A stretch of 22,087 nucleotides of DNA, from assembly GCA_945916025.1 (NCBI GenBank), contig CAMEGD010000013.1:1-22087 (forward strand). The letters run 5' to 3'. Positions 1 to 7,631 of the stretch are shown in pieces (position 1 is the stretch's first letter; each line of letters begins with the position of its first letter). The translations under genes and the position numbers were made by a program. Below the pieces are notes generated by a model. That model worked only from the letters and a program-made list of their open reading frames with translations, ran no database searches and was not told the origin of the DNA. Origin of the DNA: an uncultured Clostridia bacterium (GTDB lineage Bacteria; Bacillota; Clostridia; Tissierellales; Peptoniphilaceae).

Positions 1-801
1 TTTATAGAATAGTTCTCTGTAACAATCCTTTTCTAAAAGGTCTAAATTCGCCTTAAAATATGAACTAGTATCTTTTACAATTTGAACTAGACCATCTAAT
101 TCATAAGAATTTATTTTTAGAAGGTTTTTGTTTTTAATAATTGCATCCTTAACTGAGTTTGCATTTCCCTTTTCTACAGTTTCTCTTATTAATTTTAACA
201 AAACTTCTTTCTTTATTAAAATCGAATTAATAAACATATTAAACTCTAGTTCTGTTCCTAGATTAATTCCAATATTATCAACAAATTTGTCTTCATCTAA
301 ATGAAGTTTATCTGTATTTATATAATCTCCGTCTTCATCCTTTACCTTTATATACATTAGAGTAATATCTGAATCCGTTTTTACAAACTCTTCATAGGCT
401 TCATCTAAATTTACCATATAAATAGAGCTAGGTTCCATAATGAATACATTTTCTTCTCTAAGACTTTCTATAAAACCTATTGTAGAATAAAGGTCAGAGA
501 TATCACCTAATTTCTCTATTGAAGAATCTTGTTTTACAGGTGGATATAAAAACAGACCTTGAAATCTGGAATTTAAGCTCCATGATTTACCATCGGAAAG
601 ATGGTCCATAGTTGATCTGATTTTTTCTCCAGTATAAACTGCTATGGTTTTTATGCCATTATTTACCATATTTGATATGGCAACATCAATAATCCTATAC
701 CTACTTGCAAAAGGTAACATATATACTGGCCTATTTTTACATAGTCTACCAAAGTTTGATTCAATATTTCTTTGATTTATTATTCCAAAACAATTATCCA
801 T
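1..801 (-). CDS. glgD: GlgD, ADP-glucose pyrophosphorylase-like subunit (C-terminus cut by window edge)
   Basis: Open for 267 codons from the ATG at 801 to the window edge with no stop; the family is about 370 residues, so roughly 100 C-terminal residues are missing. The N-terminus reads MDNCFGIINQRN, and the sequence SRYRIIDVAISNMVNNGI matches the nucleotidyltransferase core shared with GlgC. The glycine-rich GGQGSRL loop of GlgC is absent, as expected for GlgD. In known pairs GlgD is a weakly or non-catalytic partner that modulates GlgC; that role here is inferred from family and context. The last visible part (YFKANLDLL) fits the end of the nucleotidyltransferase domain. It starts 10 bp after the glgC stop, with AGGAG 7 nt before the ATG, so it is the third gene of glgB-glgC-glgD. 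Further glycogen genes may lie beyond the edge. Confidence 0.9.
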   Translation of the reverse strand, partial: MDNCFGIINQRNIESNFGRLCKNRPVYMLPFASRYRIIDVAISNMVNNGIKTIAVYTGEKIRSTMDHLSDGKSWSLNSRFQGLFLYPPVKQDSSIEKLGDISDLYSTIGFIESLREENVFIMEPSSIYMVNLDEAYEEFVKTDSDITLMYIKVKDEDGDYINTDKLHLDEDKFVDNIGINLGTELEFNMFINSILIKKEVLLKLIRETVEKGNANSVKDAIIKNKNLLKINSYELDGLVQIVKDTSSYFKANLDLLEKDCYRELFYK

Positions 802-811
802 ATATTTACTC

Positions 812-1948
812 CTATTCTACTATCTCTTCATCTTGTGAGACTAAGTGAACTTGGTTATTATCTAGACTTCCAATTTCTCTATCAGAAGAAATCACTACAT
901 CTTCCATAATTATGGAATTATATATTTTCGCATTTTCTTTTATTGTACAGTTAGAAAGTAAAACTGAATTTTCAACTATTGCACCTTCTTCTACTGTAAC
1001 ATTAGAGAATAAAACGCTATTTTTGATTTTACCAGATATAAAACAACCTTCATTAATTAAGGCTTTGTCTATTTCTGCACTATCATCAATAAACTGTGGT
1101 GGAAGGTCTAAATTATTAGTATAGACTCTCCAAGATCTGTCAAATATATCTAGAGAATTGTCTTCATCTATTAGGTCTAAGTTAGACTCCCAGTATGATT
1201 TTACAGTTCCAACATCCTTCCAATAACCTGCAAAGTCGAAGGCAAATAATTTCTTGCCATCATTAAGCATCTGAGGAACTATATTTTTTCCAAAGTCGTT
1301 ATCTGACTCTGGGTCTTCTTCATCTGCAATAAGGTATTGTTTTAGCATTTTCCAGTTGAAAATATAAATGCCCATAGAAGCCTTGTTATTTTTAGGTTCT
1401 TCTGGTTTTTCATCAAATTCATAAATTTGGTTATTTTCCCTAGTATTTAAAATACCAAACCTAGATGCTTCATCCCAAGGTACTTCTATTGCAGCTATAG
1501 TACAATCTGCTTTCTTTTCTTCATGATACTTAAGGAGCTTTTTGTAGTTCATTTTATAAATATGATCTCCAGAAAGTATAAGAACGTACTCAGGGTCCAA
1601 TAGATCTATAAAATCTATGTTTTCATAAATAGCATTTGCTGTTCCTGTAAACCATCTACCGCCTGATTCAGAAGCATAAGGAGATAAAATCCTTAATCCA
1701 CCAGCATTTTTATTAAAGTCCCAAGGGGCACCTATGCCCAAATGAGTGTTTAATTCAAAAGGCTTGTATTGGGTTAATATTGCAATATCTGAAATACCAG
1801 AATTAGTGGCATTACTTAAGGCAAAATCAATAATCCTGTATTTACCTCCAAAGGGTACAGCAGGTTTAGCTATTTTTTTAGTAAGCAGCTTTAATCTACT
1901 ACCCTGACCACCTGCTAATAATAAAGCCACCATTTTTACTTTTGACAT
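812..1948 (-). CDS. glgC: Glucose-1-phosphate adenylyltransferase GlgC
   Basis: Makes ADP-glucose from ATP and glucose-1-phosphate, the committed step of bacterial glycogen synthesis in the cytoplasm. The 378 residues match the usual length of the Bacillus-type enzyme. Visible motifs are the nucleotide loop AGGQGSRL (12-19), KPAVPFGGKYRIIDF (28-42), SGDHIYKMNY with the metal-binding Asp128 (126-135) and FDEKP (178-182), whose Lys181 lies where glucose-1-phosphate is bound. The C-terminal third has repeated short hexapeptide-like units (for example ALINEGCFISG, NSVLFSNVTV, NSVLLSNCTI), typical of the left-handed beta-helix domain. The ATG at 1948 has AAGGAGGG just upstream, overlapping the glgB stop; the gap is 12 bp. 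The next gene encodes its GlgD partner, so a GlgC/GlgD heteromer is likely. Confidence 0.96.
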   Translation of the reverse strand: MSKVKMVALLLAGGQGSRLKLLTKKIAKPAVPFGGKYRIIDFALSNATNSGISDIAILTQYKPFELNTHLGIGAPWDFNKNAGGLRILSPYASESGGRWFTGTANAIYENIDFIDLLDPEYVLILSGDHIYKMNYKKLLKYHEEKKADCTIAAIEVPWDEASRFGILNTRENNQIYEFDEKPEEPKNNKASMGIYIFNWKMLKQYLIADEEDPESDNDFGKNIVPQMLNDGKKLFAFDFAGYWKDVGTVKSYWESNLDLIDEDNSLDIFDRSWRVYTNNLDLPPQFIDDSAEIDKALINEGCFISGKIKNSVLFSNVTVEEGAIVENSVLLSNCTIKENAKIYNSIIMEDVVISSDREIGSLDNNQVHLVSQDEEIVE

Positions 1949-1960
1949 TTGATTCCCTCC

Positions 1961-3826
1961 TTATATGTGTTTTAAATAAATCCCACTAAGGGCAGGAATA
2001 TCTACCCTAAGTCCATATTCCCTTCCATGAAACTTTTCGTCTTTTGTCCTATATACCTTAACCCTATCTGTGCTTCCACCGTACTTCTTCTTGTCGCTAC
2101 TAAATAGGGTTTTATATTTACCTTCATAGTCTACACCCACAGGATAGTCTCTTCTTTCAACTGGAGTAAAATTAAAAATGCAAGTAATTTTTTCTCCATT
2201 TTCATCTACCCTATCAAAGATTAGAATACTTTCATCAGCATTATCATGTTCTACCCAGTCCAGTCCCTTATCAAAATGATCTAATTCATATAGTTCCTTA
2301 TTATCTTTGTAAATCTTGTTTATATCTTTTACAAAGTTGTGAAGTTCCATATGTTTGTCATATTCTAACAAGAACCAGTCCAACTCCTTGTACTCATTCC
2401 ATTCAATAAATTGGCCAATCTCGTATCCCATGAAATTTAGTTTTTTACCAGGATGGGCAAACATGTACATAAGTAATAATCTTAAAGAAGCAAACTTATC
2501 ATAATAGTTACCTGGCATCTTATCTAATATGGATTTCTTTCCATGTACAACCTCATCATGACTTAAAGGAAGTATATAATTTTCTGAATGATTATAGGTA
2601 AATGAAAATCTTAATTTGTCATGTTTATATTTTCTGTTAAATGGGTCATCTTCAAAGTATTCTAAAATATCATGCATCCAGCCCATATTCCACTTATAAT
2701 TAAAGCCTAAACCACCATGTTCTATAGGTTTAGTAACATTTGGCCAAGAAGTAGATTCTTCAGCTATCATCAGTGTTTTAGGATAATTCTTAAAAATTAC
2801 TGTATTTAATTCTCTTAGAAAGTCTACTGACTCATAATTAGTCTTTAAATCGCCAAAATCGTAGCCAAAACCTAAGTATAAGATATAAGCTACAGCATCA
2901 ACTCTCAGTCCATCTATATGATAATAATCATGCCAATAAAGAGCATTACTAATTAAAAATGATTTTACTTCATTTTTTGAATAGTCAAAGTTATAAGTTC
3001 CCCAAGCGGCGTTTTTAGCTTTAATCTCGTTTAGTGATTCATATAGATAGGTTCCATCAAACCTTTCAAGACCATGGGGATCTACTGCAAAGTGAACTGG
3101 TACCCAATCCATAATAACCCCAATATTATTTCTGTGACACTCATCTATAAGATGCATAAAGTCATGGGGATCTCCAAATCTTGAAGTTGGAGCATAAAAA
3201 CCTGAAACTTGATAGCCCCAAGATCCATCAAATGGATATTCCATTATTGGCATAAATTCTATATGAGTATAGTTCATCTTCTTTACATAAGAAACTAAAT
3301 CTTTTGCAAGGTCTTTATAAGAGTATTGGTTGCCATCATAGTGTTTTCTCCAAGACATAAGATTTACCTCATAAATATTTAAAGGCATTTTGTAGGTATT
3401 TATATCTAACTTATTATCTTGCCACTTTTTGTCCTTCCACTTGTAACCATCTAAATCAAAATATTTAGAAGCAGTTTGTGGTCTTTCTTGGGCATGGAAA
3501 GCAAAGGGATCAGATTTGTATCTTACTTCTCCACTTTCAGTAACTATTCTATACTTATATTCTTGATAGTTTTGTATACCTTCTACTACTATTTGCCATA
3601 TTCCTGTGTCTTGAAATCTTCTTAATGGTAAATTCCAGTCATCCCAATCATTAAATTCACCAACTAGGAAAATTTCCTTAGCCCTAGGTGCCCATACAGA
3701 AAATGAAACAGAATTATCTGAATGTTTATGTGCCCCTAAAAAATTATAGGACCTAAAGTTTTTGCCTTCATGAAATAAATATGCATCAAAGGAAATGTCT
3801 CTGTCATAGTTGAAATTAAAATTCAT
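1961..3826 (-). CDS. glgB: 1,4-alpha-glucan branching enzyme GlgB
   Basis: Creates alpha-1,6 branches in glycogen by transferring cleaved alpha-1,4 segments. The 621 residues contain an N-terminal CBM48-type domain (about 38-115, with WAPRAKEIFLVGEFNDWD) and a GH13 barrel. The four GH13 regions are visible: DWVPVHF (240-246), GLRVDAVAYI with nucleophile Asp310, AEEST with acid/base Glu356, and LPLSHDEVVHGK with Asp424. It lacks the long N-terminal extension of some branching enzymes, which explains its modest length. The ATG at 3826 has AAGGAG 6 nt upstream and overlaps the end of the HerA-type ATPase gene by 11 bp. Glycogen genes are therefore probably co-transcribed, perhaps translationally coupled, with the DNA repair module upstream, which is an odd pairing. 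Confidence 0.96.
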   Translation of the reverse strand: MNFNFNYDRDISFDAYLFHEGKNFRSYNFLGAHKHSDNSVSFSVWAPRAKEIFLVGEFNDWDDWNLPLRRFQDTGIWQIVVEGIQNYQEYKYRIVTESGEVRYKSDPFAFHAQERPQTASKYFDLDGYKWKDKKWQDNKLDINTYKMPLNIYEVNLMSWRKHYDGNQYSYKDLAKDLVSYVKKMNYTHIEFMPIMEYPFDGSWGYQVSGFYAPTSRFGDPHDFMHLIDECHRNNIGVIMDWVPVHFAVDPHGLERFDGTYLYESLNEIKAKNAAWGTYNFDYSKNEVKSFLISNALYWHDYYHIDGLRVDAVAYILYLGFGYDFGDLKTNYESVDFLRELNTVIFKNYPKTLMIAEESTSWPNVTKPIEHGGLGFNYKWNMGWMHDILEYFEDDPFNRKYKHDKLRFSFTYNHSENYILPLSHDEVVHGKKSILDKMPGNYYDKFASLRLLLMYMFAHPGKKLNFMGYEIGQFIEWNEYKELDWFLLEYDKHMELHNFVKDINKIYKDNKELYELDHFDKGLDWVEHDNADESILIFDRVDENGEKITCIFNFTPVERRDYPVGVDYEGKYKTLFSSDKKKYGGSTDRVKVYRTKDEKFHGREYGLRVDIPALSGIYLKHI

Positions 3827-5408
3827 TTATTTCTCCTTGTTCTTTCAAGGTATATTCATTGCCAAATAGACCTTCTTTTTTTTCGATTATGTTGTCTTGT
3901 ACTAACTTGTCAAGTTTGTCTTTAATTTGTTTTGGAGAATACTTTTCTCCTTCTTTTTCCAATAATTTTATTATGGAAAGTACTTCTGAGTCACTAATTG
4001 GAAATTCATTTTTTATTAATTTAAAAAACTTCTCATCACTTTTTTTAGAGTTTGTTCTTAGTTCATCAAAGGGATTTTCCATATCTGGTTTCAATGTTTC
4101 AGCAAACCTAATCCTAGAAAATACAGTCCTCCCCATAGAAGCTATAGATGCAAAAAAATCTCCAGTCTTTAAGTATGGAAGTCTCTTTGCTTCTTCAGAA
4201 GAAATGTCAGTTTCTTCCCTAATTGTCTGGATATCTGTCCCTCTAACTGTCCTAAAAATAAATTTAGAATTAAGTTGGGCAGTAACAGTTTCATCTAGTA
4301 ATGTAGGTCTTTGAGTTGCTAGAACTAAAAAGGCCCCATACTTTCTTCCCTCTTGGGCAATCTCTTTTATAATTTGTTTTGATGGCTTTGATATACCCTT
4401 AGGGGCAAACTCATGTGCTTCATCTGTAATTATTATAAAGGGTGGAAAATAAGCCATGCCATTGTCCTTGTAATTTCTTCTAGCATTGTATAACTTATTC
4501 ATTAAATATGAACCATATACTTGTAAAAGTTTAGTTGATCCTTGAATTACTGCTGTCTTGTTGGAAAATAAAGTTTCTTCTACTGGTTTTGAATCATTAG
4601 AAAAAATCCCATCATTTATTAAGGACCTTATTCTCCAAGCAAGCCCCCTAAGGGTTTTGTCATTAGTTTGCTTATCATATTTGTCATAATAATCCAAAAG
4701 TCTAGAATACTTTAGTTTTTCTTCACCTTCTGAGTCCATCATATAGTTAAAGATTTTTTCTCTAGTACCTAAATTTTTTACTTCAATCAGGTCTTCTATA
4801 AACAATTCAAAAGTCCTAACATCTACAGATTTCTTTCCATATCCAAACTCACTAAATAAAACATCAACGGTGGATTCCATGGCCTCAGTTAAGTCTGAAG
4901 TTGAAGATAAAAGCTTTTTTAAATCCCCTGATCTAATATCTTTAAAGTTAATTCCAATATCTCTACCAATCCTAAAAGACCTATACTTTTCCTTATAACC
5001 AGTTTTACTACTAGGGTTGTCAAAGTTCTTTTCAAATTCCATTTCATAGTGGGGATCAAATATTATAGTAGGAATTTCCTTTTTCATAAGTTCTTCTACA
5101 AAAACTCTAAGACCGTAACTTTTACCAGACCCTGAACCTCCAAATACTCCAATATGTGGGTATTGGTTCATTTCGTTTATATTAAATAAAAATGGCACAT
5201 CCCTTTGACTTGATAATTCTTCATCTAAAACATGATATAGACCCTTTAAGTTATTATCCATATCCTTAAAAACCTTGTCAGTATTTTTTACTCCCCCTAT
5301 TAATAGAGAGTCATCTAGGTTTCCATTAAGTAAAAACTTCTTTATCTCATCAAATTCTGGTTCTCTTACCCTTGAGCCAGTTTCGACTGGATAATTCGCT
5401 TCTTTCAT
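3816..5408 (-). CDS. herA: HerA-type DNA translocase ATPase domain (probably the distal part of an interrupted herA)
   Basis: A 530-residue HerA/FtsK-superfamily ATPase (DUF87 type). Walker A is GGSGSGKS (90-97), Walker B is FIIITDEAH with Asp329/Glu330 (324-332), followed by EGRKYG (353-358) and the sensor-like LATQRP (364-369). The C-terminus (about 460-520) looks like a winged helix. HerA proteins normally form hexamers that move DNA and work with the nuclease NurA at double-strand breaks; nurA lies just upstream. The barrel domain expected before the ATPase is missing from this ORF and is encoded in the same frame directly upstream, separated by one TGA (5411-5409). The ATG at 5408 directly follows that stop, and its nearest SD-like AGG is only 3 nt away, so initiation here looks poor except by reinitiation. 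It overlaps glgB by 11 bp. The ATPase family call is firm; whether a working protein is made is uncertain. Confidence 0.85.
   Translation of the reverse strand: MKEANYPVETGSRVREPEFDEIKKFLLNGNLDDSLLIGGVKNTDKVFKDMDNNLKGLYHVLDEELSSQRDVPFLFNINEMNQYPHIGVFGGSGSGKSYGLRVFVEELMKKEIPTIIFDPHYEMEFEKNFDNPSSKTGYKEKYRSFRIGRDIGINFKDIRSGDLKKLLSSTSDLTEAMESTVDVLFSEFGYGKKSVDVRTFELFIEDLIEVKNLGTREKIFNYMMDSEGEEKLKYSRLLDYYDKYDKQTNDKTLRGLAWRIRSLINDGIFSNDSKPVEETLFSNKTAVIQGSTKLLQVYGSYLMNKLYNARRNYKDNGMAYFPPFIIITDEAHEFAPKGISKPSKQIIKEIAQEGRKYGAFLVLATQRPTLLDETVTAQLNSKFIFRTVRGTDIQTIREETDISSEEAKRLPYLKTGDFFASIASMGRTVFSRIRFAETLKPDMENPFDELRTNSKKSDEKFFKLIKNEFPISDSEVLSIIKLLEKEGEKYSPKQIKDKLDKLVQDNIIEKKEGLFGNEYTLKEQGEINEF
5377..5390 (-). 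other. Small hairpin 18 nt after the in-frame TGA
   Basis: On the mRNA strand CCAGT-CGAA-ACTGG forms a perfect 5-bp stem with a 4-nt loop, starting 18 nt after the TGA that splits the herA frame. It lies inside codons for the conserved-looking PVETGS segment, so it may be chance. It does not resemble a bacterial SECIS element, because stem and loop are too small. Confidence 0.3.
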
Positions 5409-5411
5409 TCA
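5409..5411 (-). other. Single in-frame TGA separating the HAS-barrel and ATPase parts of herA
   Basis: The first bases of the upstream ORF (5678) and downstream ORF (5408) are 270 bp apart, exactly 90 codons, so both are in one frame with only this TGA between them. Joined, they would give about 619 encoded residues plus the residue at the stop, with the HAS-barrel then ATPase order known for HerA. TGA is an ordinary stop here, since nurA, tmk, rarA and murG also end with it. Confidence 0.8.
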
Positions 5412-5678
5412 CCTGCAGTTGCCAATATAGACTGTCTCATCATCTACAATGTATCCAATTGCTTCTAAGGAGCTTAGAACTTCAGAGTCTATAAAGTCTC
5501 CTCCTATGTTTAGAGGAATATATCTATTATAGGTATTAGCTTCCATCACTTCAAAAACTAAGTCCCCTTGATTTTTGTCTTCTACTATTAAATATTCATT
5601 TATCCTAAAAGTCCTGTCTTTTGAGCCAATATAAAACTCAGAAGAAGAGGTTAAACCTAAAACTTTAATAAAACTCAC
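5409..5678 (-). CDS. HAS-barrel-like small protein, probable N-terminal part of HerA
   Basis: An 89-residue ORF (MSFIKVLGLTSSSEFYIG at the start, VYIGNCR at the end) rich in predicted beta strands. Its position directly before a HerA ATPase, together with the pattern of Gly/hydrophobic strands around EYLIVEDKNQGDLVFEV, suggests the HAS-barrel domain that begins HerA proteins. This is inferred from position and pattern, not from a clear motif. The GTG at 5678 lies 1 nt after the nurA stop and overlaps the only SD-like sequence (GAGGTGA, 5681-5675). An in-frame ATT at 5669 is better spaced from it, so the start is uncertain. It ends in TGA directly before, and in frame with, the ATPase ORF. It is either a nonsense-split herA or a true two-gene arrangement. 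Confidence 0.6.
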   Translation of the reverse strand: MSFIKVLGLTSSSEFYIGSKDRTFRINEYLIVEDKNQGDLVFEVMEANTYNRYIPLNIGGDFIDSEVLSSLEAIGYIVDDETVYIGNCR

Positions 5679-5679
5679 C

Positions 5680-6621
5680 TCAATATTTTCTCATACTTCT
5701 TTCGCTTCTAAAAAATCTCTCTACTATATCTTTATCAATATATGATTTTATAAGTTCCTCTACTAATTTATCATCAAGTTTTGCCTCTTTATCTACCATA
5801 TCTATTATCATAGGCACCCCTCTTGACATTTTTGATGTAAGGGAATAAAGGAGACTTGCTATTTCTACTAACCTATCCCTTTGCTCATATATTACTTCAA
5901 GACCTGAAATCCCTGGATAGTTGGAAGTTCTTAAAAACATAGAAGCAAAACCTTGGGAAACTTTTTTGTTTAGGTTTTCTGATAAGACATAGCCTTCTCC
6001 TATATCAAAGACTCCATATAGTAAATCCTTGTCATAAACTTGAAAATCTATCTCTTCAAAAAATAAATTTGATAAGTTATTTGACTTAGATTCTTTAATA
6101 AATCCAGCCAAATAAGTATTCTTCTTTAATGCCTTTTCTTTTAACAAATTAAAAGACTCAGGTGCTTCAATGTTGTATCTAATAAGGTTTCCATCCATTA
6201 ACAAAAGCTTTATGTCGTAATTGTCTAAAATACTAAGGGCAACTTCTACCTCTATTTTTGCTAAATATTTTTTCTTTAAGTCTTCATCAGTCTCAAGATT
6301 AGAAATAATAGGCGAATTTATAAAGACCTTGTATTCATTAGACACCTTGTCGCCACTTATCTTTCCTAAGCCTTGGAATAAATCTATATAGTGGGGATAG
6401 GATTCTCCATACCTATTTACTGAGCCATCGACACAAGCTGTATTTTTGTATTTTGATAGTTGGTCCTTCGAAAGTTTATTTATTGTCGCAAAATCTCCAT
6501 TATCAGAGAGTTTTTTTCTAATTTCTTTTTTGTTTAGATTGTCTAAATAAGATAATTTGTTTTTTAAGTTCTCGTTGAGAACCTTCATACTTTCAATTAT
6601 TTCCTTGTTAATTAAGTCCAT
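5680..6621 (-). CDS. nurA: NurA-family nuclease
   Basis: A 313-residue protein with the NurA pattern: ACVDGS with Asp65 (62-67), LLMDGNL with Asp143 (140-146), and a C-terminal segment with RTSNYPG (231-237) and SRGVPMIIDMVDKEA (266-280). The two Asp motifs correspond to the RNase H-like metal centre of the family. NurA is a Mn-dependent 5'-to-3' exonuclease and endonuclease that works with HerA in DNA end resection in archaea and some bacteria. The pairing with a HerA ATPase gene immediately downstream strongly supports the call. Its ATG at 6621 overlaps the rsmI stop by 1 nt (TAATG) and has GGAG 5 nt upstream. It ends in TGA, 1 nt before the small HAS-barrel-like ORF. Substrate and partner contact in this organism are inferred. 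Confidence 0.85.
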   Translation of the reverse strand: MDLINKEIIESMKVLNENLKNKLSYLDNLNKKEIRKKLSDNGDFATINKLSKDQLSKYKNTACVDGSVNRYGESYPHYIDLFQGLGKISGDKVSNEYKVFINSPIISNLETDEDLKKKYLAKIEVEVALSILDNYDIKLLLMDGNLIRYNIEAPESFNLLKEKALKKNTYLAGFIKESKSNNLSNLFFEEIDFQVYDKDLLYGVFDIGEGYVLSENLNKKVSQGFASMFLRTSNYPGISGLEVIYEQRDRLVEIASLLYSLTSKMSRGVPMIIDMVDKEAKLDDKLVEELIKSYIDKDIVERFFRSERSMRKY

Positions 6622-7427
6622 TAGAGCTCCAAACTTTTTTCATAAACTTCATTTTTCTTTAAATTATATTCTTTAACGATTTTTTTAACTGCATCTTTCT
6701 TACTAAAACCTTGGTCTAATAAATCTTTAAGTAAAATACTAATATCTATGTCTATATCTTCTTCTTTTTTACCTTCAATAACTATTACAAATTCACCCTT
6801 TTCCTTAATACCATCTAAGTCTTTTACAAGATTACTTAAACTACTTCTAATAGTTTCTTCGTAGTACTTGGTAAGTTCCCTAGAAATAGATACTTTCCTA
6901 TCTCCAAGTATACTTTCTAAATCAACTATTAATTTTTTTATTCTATGGGGTGCTTCGTAGAGAATAATAGTTTCCCTATAGTCTTTAAGATTATTAATCT
7001 CAGCCTGTCTTTTTGAAGCTTTTTCTGACAAAAACCCCTTAAAAATAAATTCTTCAGTATCTAAACCAGATAATACAAGACCTACAAGTGATGCACTTGG
7101 TCCAGGTAAGACAGAAAATTCTAAACCCTCATTAATAAGTTCCTTTGCAAGTTCTGAACCTGTGTCTGAAATGCCAGGCATACCAGCATCTGTTATCAGA
7201 CCAATTTCTAGTCCTTCTTTTAAATCTTCAACTATTTTCGGAATCATTTTTGCATAGTTGAATTTATGATATGAAAAGGTTTGTTGTTTAATATCATAGT
7301 GATCAAGTAATATCCTACTAACTCTAGTATCTTCACATAGTATATAATCAACACTTTTAAGTGTATTAATTGTTCTTATAGTAATATCTTCTAGATTCCC
7401 TATTGGGGTTGGGCATAAGTATAAAAT
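6621..7427 (-). CDS. rsmI: 16S rRNA 2'-O-ribose methyltransferase RsmI, probable AUU start
   Basis: Methylates the 2'-O of cytidine 1402 in 16S rRNA using S-adenosylmethionine. Counting from ATT at 7427 the protein has 268 residues, near the family's usual 280-290. Motifs in order are LYLCPTPIGNLEDIT (2-16), CEDTR, SYHKFN, GLITDAGMPGISDTG (76-90) and VLPGPSA (106-112), with a helical C-terminal HTH-like end. The first ATG in frame (7247) would remove 60 residues including the invariant PIGNLED, so it cannot be the start. Upstream of LYLCPTPIG the frame has only AGA AGG GGA TTA ACC CTT TTA GGA GGT AAA CAA ATT after a TAA stop, with no ATG, GTG or TTG. AGGAGG lies 7 nt before the ATT. It overlaps nurA by 1 nt and heads a long coupled gene run. 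Confidence 0.93.
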   Translation of the reverse strand: MLYLCPTPIGNLEDITIRTINTLKSVDYILCEDTRVSRILLDHYDIKQQTFSYHKFNYAKMIPKIVEDLKEGLEIGLITDAGMPGISDTGSELAKELINEGLEFSVLPGPSASLVGLVLSGLDTEEFIFKGFLSEKASKRQAEINNLKDYRETIILYEAPHRIKKLIVDLESILGDRKVSISRELTKYYEETIRSSLSNLVKDLDGIKEKGEFVIVIEGKKEEDIDIDISILLKDLLDQGFSKKDAVKKIVKEYNLKKNEVYEKSLEL

Positions 7428-7434
7428 TTGTTTA

Positions 7435-7440
7435 CCTCCT
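7435..7440 (-). promoter_or_regulatory. Ribosome binding site that fixes the rsmI start
   Basis: A perfect AGGAGG, 7 nt before ATT (7427-7425). The spacing is ideal for that ATT, and no other start codon lies in frame near it. This supports AUU initiation rather than a start at the distant ATG at 7247. Confidence 0.75.
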
Positions 7441-7442
7441 AA

Positions 7443-7458
7443 AAGGGTTAATCCCCTT
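7443..7458 (-). promoter_or_regulatory. Leader hairpin next to the rsmI ribosome site
   Basis: On the mRNA strand AAGGG-GATTAA-CCCTT forms a 5-bp stem and 6-nt loop ending 2 nt before AGGAGG. It may affect translation of rsmI, but the stem is short and a role is only suggested by position. Confidence 0.35.
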
Positions 7459-7468
7459 CTTTACAACT

Positions 7469-7477
7469 ATTTTATCA
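7469..7477 (-). promoter_or_regulatory. Candidate extended -10 promoter of the rsmI-nurA-herA-glg run
   Basis: The minus strand reads TGATAAAAT, an extended -10 (TGn then TAAAAT), about 42 nt before the ATT start. No convincing -35 hexamer lies 17 nt upstream. It is the best candidate between the ferredoxin terminator and rsmI. Confidence 0.4.
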
Positions 7478-7584
7478 TATCTAGATAAAAAAAGAACCCC
7501 ACCCTTTTTAAGTAAAATTCCATTGTTCTTAACTAATAAGTCTAATGAAATATTGAGTAGATTATCAGAGGACTTAATTCTTTG

Positions 7585-7617
7585 ATAATAAAAAACCAGC
7601 TTAGTGAAAAGCTGGTT
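7585..7617 (-). terminator. Rho-independent terminator after the ferredoxin gene
   Basis: On the minus strand AACCAGCTT, loop TTCACT, AAGCTGGTT forms a perfect 9-bp stem followed by a T-rich tract. It lies 15 bp after the ferredoxin stop codon. Confidence 0.9.
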
Positions 7618-7631
7618 CTAAGTAATTTTAA

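Noticed and set aside
5377..5411. TGA in herA as a selenocysteine codon with the hairpin 18 nt downstream
   Set aside because: The hairpin is only a 5-bp stem with a 4-nt loop, unlike a bacterial SECIS, and the site is an interdomain linker with no redox motif. Selenocysteine genes are not visible here.
5409..5411. Alternative genetic code with TGA read as Trp
   Set aside because: nurA, tmk, rarA and murG all end at TGA at family-typical lengths, and no other gene has an internal TGA.
7247..7247. ATG at 7247 as the start of rsmI
   Set aside because: It would delete the conserved PIGNLED and CEDTR segments, which are encoded in frame without stops upstream.
7480..7535. AAGAAC...GTTCTT followed by T-run upstream of rsmI as a second terminator, and an 18-codon ORF within it
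   Set aside because: The loop would be nearly 30 nt with a 6-bp AT-rich stem, and the tiny ORF has only a poor ribosome site.
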